In this document: positions 1 through 8,608 of the stretch, in pieces
Numbering within the stretch: the first letter of the stretch is position 1
Layout: each line of letters opens with the position of its first letter
Assembly: GCF_000511385.1 (NCBI RefSeq)
Contig: NC_023137.1
Span: forward strand, 1,743,001-1,807,000
DNA: 64,000 bases
Direction of reading: 5' to 3'
DNA from: Phaeobacter gallaeciensis DSM 26640
Lineage (GTDB): Bacteria > Pseudomonadota > Alphaproteobacteria > Rhodobacterales > Rhodobacteraceae
Notes under the pieces: model-generated
Database searches by the model: none
Told to the model about the DNA's origin: nothing
What the model saw: only the letters and a program-made list of their open reading frames with translations
Made by a program: the position numbers and the translations under genes

Positions 1-558
1 CAAAGCGGGGAGCCGCAATCAGGCTATCTGAGCTGAGGCGAAATCCGTCATAGAGCTGTCACAGAAACGTTCTAGCGATTGAGCTGTTGATGCAGCGATA
101 CCCCGTCGTGATCGTTGATAATGGGGGCTTGTCAGTTGCTGGACACGATATATAGTTAAATCAAAGCAGGGGCGGGTTCCCCGCTCTGATGTCGAAACGC
201 AGGCAGACAGGGCGGTTGAGCCGTTGCAGGACATGCAGAACCATCAGCAACAGATTCCCGCAGATAATGGGTATCGCCATGCAGCGGTTGCCCATGGTCA
301 GCTTGTGATCAGCGGCAGCAAGGGAATGCGCCCGCTGATTGGTCTGCGAATACCTGTCTGGCCGCATCGAAGCCCTCTGTCGGTTCGCCCGCAGACTGCT
401 GATATTCATATGACTGATCTAAAGACAAGCGCGTGCACTCCACGCGCTTTTGTTTTGTCTGAAACCACTGCTGTGTCGGCCTGTGCGCGGGGGCAGGGTG
501 GTGGTCAGTGGCCGGGACCTTGGCGCAGGTCCGGGCCATTGAAACGAGGAGGTACAGT
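1..558. other. Region without a supportable gene
   Basis: No reading frame here has convincing composition, start and ribosome binding site together. Frames on both strands look like chance openings. The stretch ends with a hairpin terminator near 427-455 and with the leader of the HNH gene. A non-coding RNA or the 3' untranslated part of a transcript from left of the window could lie between about 150 and 426, but I recognise no RNA family in it. Confidence 0.6.
427..455 (+). terminator. Rho-independent terminator-like hairpin
   Basis: AAGCGCGTG at 427-435 pairs perfectly with CACGCGCTT at 441-449 around a 5-nt loop. A T-rich run TTGTTTTG follows. It would end a rightward transcript whose gene lies to the left or is a small RNA, as no protein gene precedes it here. 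Confidence 0.65.
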
Positions 559-1125
559 ATGACCGTCGCCGTTGGTAATCTCAGAACTTTGATTCTGAAC
601 GCAGATATGCAGCCGCTCAGCTGGGCGCCGCTGTCTGTCTGCAATTGGCAGGATGCGTTTGTTGCCGTCCATCAGGAACGGGTCATACAGGTGAAGACCT
701 ATGACGATGTCGCGGTGCATTCGGCCTCGGACACCTTCGAAGTGCCTGCTGTTGTTGCGCTCAAACGCTATCGCAAGCGCAAGAAGGTGGCCTTCACCCG
801 GTACAATGTGTTTCTGCGTGATGAGTTTTGCTGCCAGTATTGCGGCAAGCGGTTTGCCGCCAAGGATCTGACATTTGACCATGTGATCCCGCGCAGTAAG
901 GGGGGGGCTTCCTCATGGACGAATATCGTTGCTTGTTGCAGCGCTGACAATCTGCGCAAGGGGAACCTGACGCCGCAGCAGGTTGGGCTGAAACTGCGCC
1001 GCAAACCCTTTGCCCCCGGCCCACATGAGCTGGATGCCATCGCCCGCCGGTTGCCGCGACCAAAACCTGAGCTGCATCAAACCTGGATGGATTTTCTCTA
1101 CTGGGACAGTGAGCTGGATAGCTAA
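559..1125 (+). CDS. HNH endonuclease family protein
   Basis: A 188-residue protein with a C-terminal HNH nuclease fold. The zinc-type CxxC pair is CQYCG, followed by FDHVIPRSKGG with the catalytic His and then a WxNIVACC segment carrying the conserved Asn and a second Cys pair. The start at 559 is chosen because AGGAGG lies 6 nt upstream; an in-frame ATG at 508 has no such site. Similar stand-alone HNH proteins are widespread in Alphaproteobacteria with no settled role. It is a single gene convergent with the arginine operon. DNA cleavage is inferred from the fold only. Confidence 0.85.
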   Translation: MTVAVGNLRTLILNADMQPLSWAPLSVCNWQDAFVAVHQERVIQVKTYDDVAVHSASDTFEVPAVVALKRYRKRKKVAFTRYNVFLRDEFCCQYCGKRFAAKDLTFDHVIPRSKGGASSWTNIVACCSADNLRKGNLTPQQVGLKLRRKPFAPGPHELDAIARRLPRPKPELHQTWMDFLYWDSELDS

Positions 1126-1146
1126 GTTACACCACAATGAGACCAT

Positions 1147-1183
1147 AAAAGCGGCCCCAAACAGCTGTACTGTCGGGGCCGCT
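1147..1183 (-). terminator. Terminator of the arginine catabolic operon
   Basis: AGCGGCCCC at 1150-1158 pairs perfectly with GGGGCCGCT at 1175-1183. On the minus strand the stem is followed by TTTTATG, a short U-tract, so it should end the ocd transcript. It lies between convergent genes and may also stop readthrough from the HNH gene, although the plus strand lacks a U-run. Confidence 0.7.
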
Positions 1184-1219
1184 CGCGAGGGACATCATCG
1201 CTGTGAAGGGAGGCTGCTG

Positions 1220-2266
1220 TTAGCCTTTGGCGCGCTGTACCATACCGAAGAGGTCACGCGGATCATCCGGGTCGGCGAGCATGTCCAGTTCGAGGAAGAA
1301 ATCCGTATCCTTGATGCGGTCGCGGATGTAGCGCAGGGCCGAGAAATCCTCGATCGCGAAACCGACGCTGTCGAACAGGGTGATCTGCTTGTCATCCCGG
1401 CGACCGGGTTTCTGGCCCAGGATCACCTGCCACAGTTCGGTAACCTCAAAGTCCTCCGGCATCTGTTGGATTTCACCTTCAACGCGGGTCTGAGGCGGGA
1501 ATTCTACAAATACGTCAGAGCGGGACAGGATGCCCGGTACCAGTTCCGTCTTACCAGGGCAGTCGCCGCCGATGGCGTTGATATGAACGCCGCTGCCGAC
1601 CATATTGTCCGTCAGGATCGTGGCATATTGCTTGTCTGCGGTGCAGGTGGTCAGGATCTGCGCGCCCTCAATCGCCTCTTCCGGGGTCTTGCAGGCCACA
1701 ACCTCCAGTCCGCTGTTTTTCAGGTTTGCCGCGCATTTCGCGGTAGCAGCCGGATCAACATCATAAAGACGAACGGATTTCAGCCCGCAGATCGCCTGCA
1801 TGGCGAGCGACTGAAACTCCGACTGCGCACCATTGCCGATCATGGCCATGGTCGTCGCGCCTTTGGGCGCGAGGTGTTTTGCCACCATGGCCGACGTCGC
1901 AGCCGTGCGCAGCGCGGTCAGAATGGTCATCTCCGTCAACAGCACGGGATAGCCGGTGTAGACATCCGCGAGCAGGCCAAAGGCGGTGACAGTTTGCAGC
2001 CCCTCAGAGGTATTCTTCGGGTGGCCATTCACGTATTTGAAACCATAAGCTTCGCCGTCCGAGGTGGGCATCAGCTCAATCACACCAACGTCGGAGTGGC
2101 TGGCCACGCGCGGCGTTTTATCAAACAGCTCCCAGCGTTTGAAATCCTCTTCGATATAGGTGGCCAGATCCTTCATCACGGTGTCAATTCCAACATGATG
2201 AATGAGGCGCATCATATTGTCGACGCTGACAAAAGGCACAAGCGCCTTGTCCGAGGGTTGGGTCAT
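1220..2266 (-). CDS. ocd: Ornithine cyclodeaminase
   Basis: A 348-residue member of the ornithine cyclodeaminase/mu-crystallin family, which converts L-ornithine to L-proline plus ammonia using bound NAD. Visible are the substrate-side TALRTAATSA segment, the Rossmann MIGNGAQSEFQ motif around residue 140 and GGDCPGKTEL with the catalytic Asp. The length is normal. The start overlaps the ctlX stop by 4 bp (ATGA), so it is the last gene of a three-gene operon. Arginase and CtlX upstream both yield ornithine, which makes ornithine the likely substrate. The operon probably feeds proline formation and nitrogen release. Confidence 0.93.
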   Translation of the reverse strand: MTQPSDKALVPFVSVDNMMRLIHHVGIDTVMKDLATYIEEDFKRWELFDKTPRVASHSDVGVIELMPTSDGEAYGFKYVNGHPKNTSEGLQTVTAFGLLADVYTGYPVLLTEMTILTALRTAATSAMVAKHLAPKGATTMAMIGNGAQSEFQSLAMQAICGLKSVRLYDVDPAATAKCAANLKNSGLEVVACKTPEEAIEGAQILTTCTADKQYATILTDNMVGSGVHINAIGGDCPGKTELVPGILSRSDVFVEFPPQTRVEGEIQQMPEDFEVTELWQVILGQKPGRRDDKQITLFDSVGFAIEDFSALRYIRDRIKDTDFFLELDMLADPDDPRDLFGMVQRAKG

Positions 2267-3192
2267 GACTGGGTCCTTTCACGGGGGCTGAGGTGGATGG
2301 CTGCCAGCATGCAGCGCACCGACCCGCCAGCGGTTTCGATTGTCGGGATGGAGAGCGGTAGCAAGTGGGCGCTGCGCTCGATTATGGCGATTTGATCCGC
2401 GCGCAGTACCTCCACCGCGCGGGAGGAGAGCGCCAGAAGACGGCGATCACCGGTCAGCTCCAGCGCATTGCCGGCAAAGCCTGCGATCTGTTCAGGCGTA
2501 AGATCGATCACCTGGCGTCCGGTTTCCTCCAGCCGTGCGGCTATCTCAGCCCGGCGTGTTGGATCGGTGATCATATCAAGGCAGATCAGCGCATAGTCCG
2601 TGCCAATACCCATCAGGACATTGGTGTGATAAACGTCGCGCCCCTGAGCATCCCTCGCTTCAAACACCATCGGTTCAAAGTTGAAATGGGTGCAGAAACG
2701 TTCCAGCAACACTGGATCGGCACGGTTGGATTTCACGGTATAGGCAATGCGCCCGATATGGTCGAGCACCATGGCCCCGGTGCCTTCAAGCGCCAGCCCA
2801 TCCTGTTCCAACCCGGAATAGTCGATCACATCCTGAACACGGTAGTCGCGCTTCAACAGTTCGATCACATCCCAGCGGCGCTCCTTGCGCCGGTTGGCCG
2901 CATACATGGGGTAGACCGCAACATGGCCGCCGGCATGGGTCGAAAACCAGTTGTTCGGAAACACGCTATCCGGGGTTTCCGTGCCTTTATCGTCAAACAC
3001 ATGAACGCTCACACCCGCGCCGCGCAGTGCGGCAACAGCGGCGTCGAATTCAGCCAGCGCCTGCGCAGAGGTCACATCCGCCGTGTCATTCGCAAGGGTT
3101 TGAAACGCATTATCATCGCGCGTCTCCGGGTTGGAGCAGAAATGGTGCGGCCGGATCATCACCACCGCACCGGGGGCCTGAAGCTGGCTCAT
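2263..3192 (-). CDS. ctlX: CtlX-type citrulline hydrolase (amidinotransferase fold)
   Basis: A 309-residue guanidine-modifying-superfamily hydrolase resembling CtlX, the citrulline ureidase family. The N-terminus MIRPHHF, the EGTGAMVLD segment, HTNVLMGIG with the catalytic His and the late GGSVRCM with the nucleophilic Cys match that group. The expected reaction is hydrolysis of citrulline to ornithine, CO2 and ammonia. A related activity on methylated arginines cannot be excluded. It overlaps both operon neighbours by 4 bp, so translation is likely coupled. Feeding ornithine to the downstream cyclodeaminase fits the context. Confidence 0.85.
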   Translation of the reverse strand: MSQLQAPGAVVMIRPHHFCSNPETRDDNAFQTLANDTADVTSAQALAEFDAAVAALRGAGVSVHVFDDKGTETPDSVFPNNWFSTHAGGHVAVYPMYAANRRKERRWDVIELLKRDYRVQDVIDYSGLEQDGLALEGTGAMVLDHIGRIAYTVKSNRADPVLLERFCTHFNFEPMVFEARDAQGRDVYHTNVLMGIGTDYALICLDMITDPTRRAEIAARLEETGRQVIDLTPEQIAGFAGNALELTGDRRLLALSSRAVEVLRADQIAIIERSAHLLPLSIPTIETAGGSVRCMLAAIHLSPRERTQS

Positions 3193-4121
3193 TGATAGCT
3201 CCGTGTCGGACGATCAAAGACACGACGCCCAAGGGCCGAGGCGCAGAGATCCACCATCAGATGGGCCGTGCGACCGCGCTCATCCAGAAACGGGTTCAGC
3301 TCAACAAGATCGAGCGAGGTCATCAGCCCGGAATCATGCAGCATTTCGCACACCAGATGCCCCTCACGCACTGTGGCCCCACCGGGCACGGTGGTGCCGA
3401 CCGCTGGGGCCACAGACGGGTCCAGGAAATCAACATCCAGCGAGACATGCAGCATTCCGTTGGCATCCTTGACCCGCTTCAGAAAGGCAGAAAGCGGGCC
3501 GGCAATGCCATTTTCGTCGATATCACGCATGTCATGACGGTGAATATCGCTGGCCTCAAGCGCGAGGCGTTCCGGGGTGTCAACGGAACGCAAACCGATC
3601 ATGCAGACGTTTTCTTGTGGGACCGGGTTGGTGACCTTAGGGAAACCTGCAAAATCTGGGCGCCCGGTGAAGTAACCCACTGGTGTGCCGTGCAGGTTGC
3701 CGCTGTCAGAAGTCGCCGGTGTATGAAAATCGGTATGCGCATCGAGCCACAGCACGAATTGCGGGCGGCCTTCCTTCGCGGCGTGGTTGGCCACGCCAGC
3801 AACCGAGCCCAAGGACAGCGAATGGTCGCCACCAAGGAAGATCGGTAGTCCCTTTGTCATTGCCTCTTCAGCGGCACGGATCAGGCGATTGGTCCAGCCT
3901 ATGGTCTCATTGCGGGCAAAGACCAGACCGTCGTTGGCATCGGGTTCGTGGGTCGCAGGACGCAGGTTGCCCTGATCGATCACCTTGTGACCCAGACTTT
4001 CTATTGCGCGGCCCAAACCGGCGGTCCGATAGGCATCCGGCCCCATCAGGCATCCGGCCCGTCGCTTGCCGCTGTCCACTGGGGCACCGATCAGAATACA
4101 GGTCTTGGATGTCACGCGCAT
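3189..4121 (-). CDS. rocF: Arginase
   Basis: A 310-residue arginase that hydrolyses arginine to ornithine and urea with a binuclear Mn centre. The metal-binding signatures are GGDHSLSLGS, LDAHTDFHT and SLDVDFLDP, in the usual order and spacing. ATG at 4121 sits close behind GAGGAG; a GTG two codons later (4115) has a more standard spacing of about 8 nt and may be the true start. It is the first gene of the arginase-ctlX-ocd operon and is read divergently from the Lrp-type gene, which probably controls it in response to an amino acid. Confidence 0.93.
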   Translation of the reverse strand: MRVTSKTCILIGAPVDSGKRRAGCLMGPDAYRTAGLGRAIESLGHKVIDQGNLRPATHEPDANDGLVFARNETIGWTNRLIRAAEEAMTKGLPIFLGGDHSLSLGSVAGVANHAAKEGRPQFVLWLDAHTDFHTPATSDSGNLHGTPVGYFTGRPDFAGFPKVTNPVPQENVCMIGLRSVDTPERLALEASDIHRHDMRDIDENGIAGPLSAFLKRVKDANGMLHVSLDVDFLDPSVAPAVGTTVPGGATVREGHLVCEMLHDSGLMTSLDLVELNPFLDERGRTAHLMVDLCASALGRRVFDRPTRSYQ

Positions 4122-4160
4122 ATCTCCTCTGCGAACTGTCAATACCCTTAGAAACCTCCG

Positions 4161-4228
4161 ATTTGAGGTGGATTCCAGCGATCAAATCGCCCATATAGTA
4201 GGTCAAATAATCAAGGTGGAGGTCAAAT
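4161..4228. promoter_or_regulatory. Divergent control region with phased half-sites
   Basis: Between the arginase operon and the Lrp-type gene, related elements recur about every 20 bp: ATTTGAGG at 4161 (inverted), GATCAAAT at 4180, GGTCAAAT at 4201 and GGTCAAAT at 4221. Spacing close to two helical turns puts them on one DNA face, as expected for Lrp/AsnC octamer wrapping. Binding is an inference from pattern and position. The last copy overlaps the start of the regulator gene, which would allow autoregulation. Confidence 0.5.
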
Positions 4229-4653
4229 TGGACAAAACGGATGAGCGCCTGATTGCTGCGCTACGTCACAATGCACGCGCATCCCTATCGGATCTGGCGT
4301 TGCAGCTGAACCTGTCGCGGACCACCGTCCGAGCCCGGATTGAACGGCTGCAAGCCAAAGGCGATATCCTCGGGTTTTCTGTTGTACTGAAGGAGGATGT
4401 GCTGCGCGATCCGGTCCGCGGTCTCATGATGATCGGCATTGAGGGACGCGGCACCAGCCGGATCACCCGCCAGCTTCAGGGCTTGCCCGAAGTGCGGGCT
4501 ATCCACACCACGAACGGGCGCTGGGATCTGATTGTCGAACTCGGCACTGAAACACTGGAGACGCTGGATGCCGCGCTTGCCAAAATCCGCACATTCGAAG
4601 GGGTGGTGAGCAGCGAAACCAACCTCCTTCTTGCCACGAAAAAGGACAGTTGA
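4228..4653 (+). CDS. Lrp/AsnC family transcriptional regulator
   Basis: A 141-residue Lrp/AsnC regulator. It opens with the typical KTDERLIAALRHNAR helix, has the winged HTH LALQLNLSRTTVRARIERL, and then an effector-binding RAM domain containing TTNGRWDLIVEL. I start it at TTG 4228 because GGAGG (4218-4222) lies 5 nt upstream and the protein then begins where family members do. A GTG at 4216 is an alternative. It is divergent from the arginase operon, so arginine or ornithine control of that operon is the natural proposal, by analogy with PutR- and ArgP-like neighbours rather than by direct evidence. Confidence 0.9.
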   Translation: MDKTDERLIAALRHNARASLSDLALQLNLSRTTVRARIERLQAKGDILGFSVVLKEDVLRDPVRGLMMIGIEGRGTSRITRQLQGLPEVRAIHTTNGRWDLIVELGTETLETLDAALAKIRTFEGVVSSETNLLLATKKDS

Positions 4654-4687
4654 GCCGAGCGGTGGCAAGCCCGGCCCAATGGAGGCG

Positions 4688-5158
4688 TCAGATCCGGTTC
4701 TTGCGCATGTGGTTGGCCGCAGCAATCCAGAGCACTGCCAGAAAAAGCGATGCAACCGCATTCCAGCTGGCCATTGAGAGGCTGAACAACTCCCACGGTA
4801 CATCGTCACAGCGTACCAGCGGTGCAGACATGATCTGCTGCATCAGATCTTCGGAGCTGAGGTTGCCAATTGGGCCGGAAGTGCAGGAATTCGGGCCCTC
4901 CCACCAGCCACGCTCAACCCCAGTGTGATAAGCACCGATACTGGCTGTGGCCAGCGCAGCAAGCGCACCAAGATAGGGCAGGATCACCATTGGTACCATC
5001 AGCGCCAACACGCCAATCACAATCGCTGCACCATGCGGATACCGTTGCCAGATGCACAGCTTACACGGTGCCATCTCTCCAAGATACTGGAACCCGAAGG
5101 CACCCAGCAAAAGTGCTGCTGAGCCAGCGGTGGCAATCAGGATGAGAAATCTGCTCAT
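4688..5158 (-). CDS. dsbB: Disulfide bond formation protein DsbB
   Basis: A 156-residue inner-membrane protein with four hydrophobic segments. The CKLC pair lies after the first membrane segment, and a second pair (Cys in PNSC and Cys in LVRCDD) sits in the second periplasmic loop, as in DsbB. DsbB reoxidises DsbA and passes electrons to quinone. The gene is convergent with the Lrp-type gene and ends 34 bp from it. It begins only 2 bp after the stop of the upstream YqaA-type gene, so the two are probably cotranscribed. Confidence 0.9.
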   Translation of the reverse strand: MSRFLILIATAGSAALLLGAFGFQYLGEMAPCKLCIWQRYPHGAAIVIGVLALMVPMVILPYLGALAALATASIGAYHTGVERGWWEGPNSCTSGPIGNLSSEDLMQQIMSAPLVRCDDVPWELFSLSMASWNAVASLFLAVLWIAAANHMRKNRI

Positions 5159-5160
5159 GT

Positions 5161-5739
5161 CTACAAGACCTTTAGTGCGAAAAATCCGCCAAACAACAAC
5201 ACCACAAAGATCGTGAAGACAAGTCCCAGACGCCGTTCAATAAAGTCGCGGATGGGCGCGCCAAATTGCCACAGAAGCCCCGCAACCACGAAAAACCGCA
5301 GCGCACGGGCCAGAATGGAGGTCGCAACGAAGGTTGCGATGGGCATGCCGGTCCAGCCTGACATTATCGTGATGACCTTATAGGGGAAGGGGGTGATGCC
5401 CGCGATCAACACCGCCCAGAACCCAAAGTCATTGAACCGCGTGTTGAAGTTCGCCATCGCGTCAGCTTTGCCCATGGCCGCGAGCACCGGTTGTCCGATG
5501 CTGTCGTAGAAAAACGCGCCAATGGCGTAGCCCAGCAAACCACCGGCGACTGAAGCGACCAGCGCAACCAACGCTATCAGCCAAGCCCGCGACGGGCGTG
5601 CGAGGATCATCGGGATCATCAGAACATCGGGCGGGATCGGAAAAACCGAGCTTTCGACGAAGGCGACGCCTGCCAGCCACCACAGGGCCTTGGGGTGATC
5701 GGCCAGAGCCATGGTTCGGTCATACAGCGCGCGCAACAT
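5161..5739 (-). CDS. YqaA-type VTT-domain membrane protein
   Basis: A 192-residue membrane protein of the DedA/VTT superfamily, closest by eye to the YqaA branch. It has the ESSVFPIPPDVL motif near residue 30, a Gly-rich helix and the TPFPYKVITIMSG segment typical of the fold. Several hydrophobic stretches fill the rest. The start at 5739 follows AAGGAG; 25 further upstream codons are Arg/Pro-rich and unlikely. Relatives may act in lipid scrambling or membrane homeostasis, but substrate and role are not known here. It is followed directly by dsbB. Confidence 0.85.
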   Translation of the reverse strand: MLRALYDRTMALADHPKALWWLAGVAFVESSVFPIPPDVLMIPMILARPSRAWLIALVALVASVAGGLLGYAIGAFFYDSIGQPVLAAMGKADAMANFNTRFNDFGFWAVLIAGITPFPYKVITIMSGWTGMPIATFVATSILARALRFFVVAGLLWQFGAPIRDFIERRLGLVFTIFVVLLFGGFFALKVL

Positions 5740-5917
5740 CCTCGGGGCTCTCCTTGGCAATCCGATGAGAGCGGTGCCACGTGGGAGCGGGCGGGTCAAC
5801 CGCCATGGCCTCATGAGGCGTTCAAATGCCGCTCAGACCGCAGGTGCATTTTTCACCACTCCAGACGCGATTTGCCTATGGACCTCTGCGACCGCCTTGG
5901 GTAGGAACAACCCAGAA

Positions 5918-6003
5918 GCCCAAGTGGCGGAATGGTAGACGCAGGGGATTCAAAATCCCCCGCCTTTGCAGGCGTGCCGGTTCGAGTCCGGCCTTGGGTA
6001 CCA
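5918..6003 (+). tRNA. tRNA-Leu (anticodon CAA)
   Basis: A complete class II tRNA. Acceptor GCCCAAG pairs with CTTGGGT (one G-U). The anticodon loop TTCAAAA gives CAA, which reads UUG. A long variable arm GCCTTTGCAGGC and the T-arm GCCGGTTCGAGTCCGGC follow, and CCA is encoded at 6001-6003. The long variable arm supports Leu. Confidence 0.97.
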
Positions 6004-6011
6004 AGGGTTTC

Positions 6012-6048
6012 AAGGGGCTGTGCGATGGTATCGCGTGGCCCCTTACTT
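6012..6048 (+). terminator. Hairpin terminator after tRNA-Leu
   Basis: AAGGGGC at 6012-6018 pairs with GCCCCTT at 6038-6044, with an inner GCGAT/ATCGC stem and GGT loop. ACTTTCCC follows. The position nine bases after the tRNA 3' end suggests it terminates the tRNA transcript. The rest of 6049-6282 shows no gene. Confidence 0.6.
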
Positions 6049-6282
6049 TCCCAGCATCCTCGAAAGTAAAACGGAGCTGTGTAACTGCGTATCTGCCGTC
6101 AAGCTCGTCGATTTTCGGGCATCATGTGAGCCAGAGCTGACAGTGAACATTCTCGCTTTAACGCGGCAGGGGGGAGGGCAAAGGCTGGACGCTTAAATGA
6201 CGAGTTCCTTTGAATGCTCATGTATGAAGCGCAGCTGGTTCATACGTGCATATACATTCCTCTTAGCCAGAAGACCGCGCCG

Positions 6283-7755
6283 TCAGTATCTAGGCGAGAA
6301 TGGGCGTGTTTCGCGGGCAGGCCATGGGCTCTCCGCGATGGCGTCTTTTAGGGCTTGGTAGATCGCTGGATCGATGGCTGTACCCTGCATATCGTCCATG
6401 ACTGCAAGCGCTTTTTCTAACGGCAACGCCGAACGATAGGGGCGATCCGCAGTCAGCGCGTCAAAGATATCAGCGACCGTGAGGATGCGCATTTCGACAG
6501 TCAGATCCGCTGCTTGGAGACCGTGCGGATAGCCGGTACCATCTAGCCGTTCGTGATGCGCTGCCACCACTTCTGCGACATCCTCAAAAACCGAAATTCG
6601 TTGTAATATGTCATGACCCAGAACAGGGTGCAGTTTCACCCGCTCCATGTCCTGATCGTTGAGACGGCCGGGTTTGTCCAAGATTGCGTTGGACACGCCA
6701 AGTTTACCCAGATCGTGCAGAAGCCCAGCACGTACCATCCAGCGCCGATGAGACAGGTCAAAACCGAGCGCCTCGCAGATCATATCCGTGTAATGCGCGA
6801 CTCGTTCGGAATGACCATATGTGAAGGGGCTTTTGGCATCGATCACCTTGGAAAAGGCGTAAGACACCTCATCGAGATAATCATCATCGACGGCCATACT
6901 CGCCTGCGCCGCGCGATCGGAGAAAACGCTGGCCTCCAACCTGTTGCCGGTTAGCCTTTCGTAAAATCCGGGAGCGCGGACCACGCGGGTAAAGATGGGC
7001 ACCAGTTCTGGATCGAACCAACTGCCTGCGCGAGTTTCCAGTTCATCCGCTGCGGCGCCGGATCCGAGCTGTAGCGTGAACACATCGGTGACCTGCGCCA
7101 TAAGTGCGATACGGGAGAACAGCGGAATTTCTGTCCCGCAAATCCCTGCAGGATGGCCGCCACCGTCCCAATGCTCGTCTAGGCCAGCAATTCCACTGGC
7201 TACCTGCTCCGAGAACCGCATGAGCCGGGCGATTTCTGCGCCCCTGTCGCAGCGGGTCTGGATCAGTTCTGTGGCCAAACTACCGCTGCGGCCAATCACG
7301 CCAGTCACGGTTTTCAGCCGTTTCAGACGGCTGTCCCCCTGACCGGTGTGGCGCAGTACAAATTCCAGTTTCTGCCGGGTCGTGCCATCGACGAATTTGA
7401 AGTTGCGTTTAAAGGTGAGATCATCAGTGCGGTAAAGCGCGCAGATCCTGGCGGCGTTGGAGCTGCACCCTAGGTCCTTTAAAAGGAGGGTGAAATAGAG
7501 ATCGGCGCGATCATCCGGCGAGAAATTCAGATAATCTGCGATCTGCATTCCAATCCAGCAGCAACGAACGCAATGCCCCTCCGGCTGCCCCTCGGTCAGA
7601 TCCAGCGCATGGCTGAGCGCGCCGAGCAGTTCGCCGAGCTTGATGGTCTGGCCGCCAACCTTTTCATAGGTCACTCCATATAGCCCGCCGGACGAGGCAT
7701 TGGCCGCGTGAATACCCGGATCCTGTCCAGACAGCGAAGAGGGAATGGCCACCAT
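6283..7755 (-). CDS. HD-GYP domain protein (probable c-di-GMP phosphodiesterase)
   Basis: A protein of about 490 residues with a C-terminal HD-GYP domain. The motifs GHSERVAHYT, LLHDLGKLGVS, the HHERLDGTGYP signature and VADIFDALTADRPYR are all intact, so cyclic di-GMP hydrolysis is likely. The N-terminal half resembles a degenerate HD domain: GHCVR is followed by LLKDLGCSS, with the metal-binding HD lost. No membrane segment is seen. The start at 7755 has AAGG 9 nt upstream; an ATG at 7764 abuts that site. It is monocistronic. Motility or biofilm control is the usual role of the family, but nothing nearby specifies it. Confidence 0.88.
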   Translation of the reverse strand: MVAIPSSLSGQDPGIHAANASSGGLYGVTYEKVGGQTIKLGELLGALSHALDLTEGQPEGHCVRCCWIGMQIADYLNFSPDDRADLYFTLLLKDLGCSSNAARICALYRTDDLTFKRNFKFVDGTTRQKLEFVLRHTGQGDSRLKRLKTVTGVIGRSGSLATELIQTRCDRGAEIARLMRFSEQVASGIAGLDEHWDGGGHPAGICGTEIPLFSRIALMAQVTDVFTLQLGSGAAADELETRAGSWFDPELVPIFTRVVRAPGFYERLTGNRLEASVFSDRAAQASMAVDDDYLDEVSYAFSKVIDAKSPFTYGHSERVAHYTDMICEALGFDLSHRRWMVRAGLLHDLGKLGVSNAILDKPGRLNDQDMERVKLHPVLGHDILQRISVFEDVAEVVAAHHERLDGTGYPHGLQAADLTVEMRILTVADIFDALTADRPYRSALPLEKALAVMDDMQGTAIDPAIYQALKDAIAESPWPARETRPFSPRY

Positions 7756-7852
7756 GGCGCGCATCCTTGTTTAAACGCGCGCCTAGCCTATTATCGCGGC
7801 CTTAATCTGAGGTTACTGCGGCGATCGCCGCCCTGTGGCTGTTACTACCGCA

Positions 7853-8608
7853 TCAGGCGACACGATTTGCCGAGGCTGTGAGTAGCGTTTGGGTATAGGG
7901 ATGCTGGGTCTGGCCTGCGCGCATCGCCTCAATGCTGAGCACCTCAACGATCTCGCCATGTTGCATGACGGCGGCCTGATCACACATATGCGCCACCACC
8001 GCCAGATCATGAGAAACCATCACAAAGGTTAGCCCATGTTCGGCCCGCAGATCACTGAGAAGGTTCAGAATTTCCGCCTGAACCGACACATCCAGCGCCG
8101 AGGTCGGCTCATCCAGTAGTAAGATATCCGGCTGTGGCGCCAAAGCGCGGGCAATGGCGACGCGCTGGCGCTGGCCGCCAGAGAGTTGATGCGGATAACG
8201 AAAGCGGAAGGCGGGGCCGAGACCGACGTCTTTCAACAGTTGATCGACCCGATCGTCGATATCGCGAAACCCGTGCAGGTGTAGCGTTTCTGACAGCACC
8301 TGATCCACCGACTGGCGCGGATGGAGCGAGGCATAGGGATCCTGAAACACCATCTGCACGGTTTTGTAGAACTCTCGGTCGCGGGTGGGGCCAAGCCGTG
8401 TGCCCTCGACGAAAATCTCGCCGTTCCATTGCGGCGCAAGTCCGGTGATGGCTTTAAGGATAGTGGATTTTCCCGATCCGCTCTCCCCGACAAGCCCAAA
8501 ACTGGCGCCGGTTTCAACGCTGAGAGAGGCCGCTTTGACGGCATGAACCAGCGCGTGGCGTTCGCCGAAATAGACGTTGAGGTTGTTGATGTCCAAGGCG
8601 GTCGTCAT
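7853..8608 (-). CDS. Dipeptide/oligopeptide ABC transporter ATP-binding protein (DppF-like)
   Basis: A 251-residue ABC ATPase with Walker [11 protein letters not shown]-loop FQDPYASLHPR, signature LSGGQRQRVA and Walker [13 protein letters not shown]. The PYASLHPR region and the HPYTQTLL tail are typical of Dpp/Opp-type importers. ATG 8608 follows GGAGGG by 6 nt and overlaps the stop of the partner ATPase by 1 bp (TGATG). A GTG one codon earlier is less well spaced. It is the last gene of the importer operon and should pair with the DppD-like ATPase as a heterodimer. Confidence 0.93.
   Translation of the reverse strand: MTTALDINNLNVYFGERHALVHAVKAASLSVETGASFGLVGESGSGKSTILKAITGLAPQWNGEIFVEGTRLGPTRDREFYKTVQMVFQDPYASLHPRQSVDQVLSETLHLHGFRDIDDRVDQLLKDVGLGPAFRFRYPHQLSGGQRQRVAIARALAPQPDILLLDEPTSALDVSVQAEILNLLSDLRAEHGLTFVMVSHDLAVVAHMCDQAAVMQHGEIVEVLSIEAMRAGQTQHPYTQTLLTASANRVA

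Noticed and set aside
1010..2395. 461-codon plus-strand open frame
   Set aside because: It is antisense to ornithine cyclodeaminase. That gene has clear motifs, and this frame reads as His/Arg/Gln-rich shadow protein typical of high-GC antisense.
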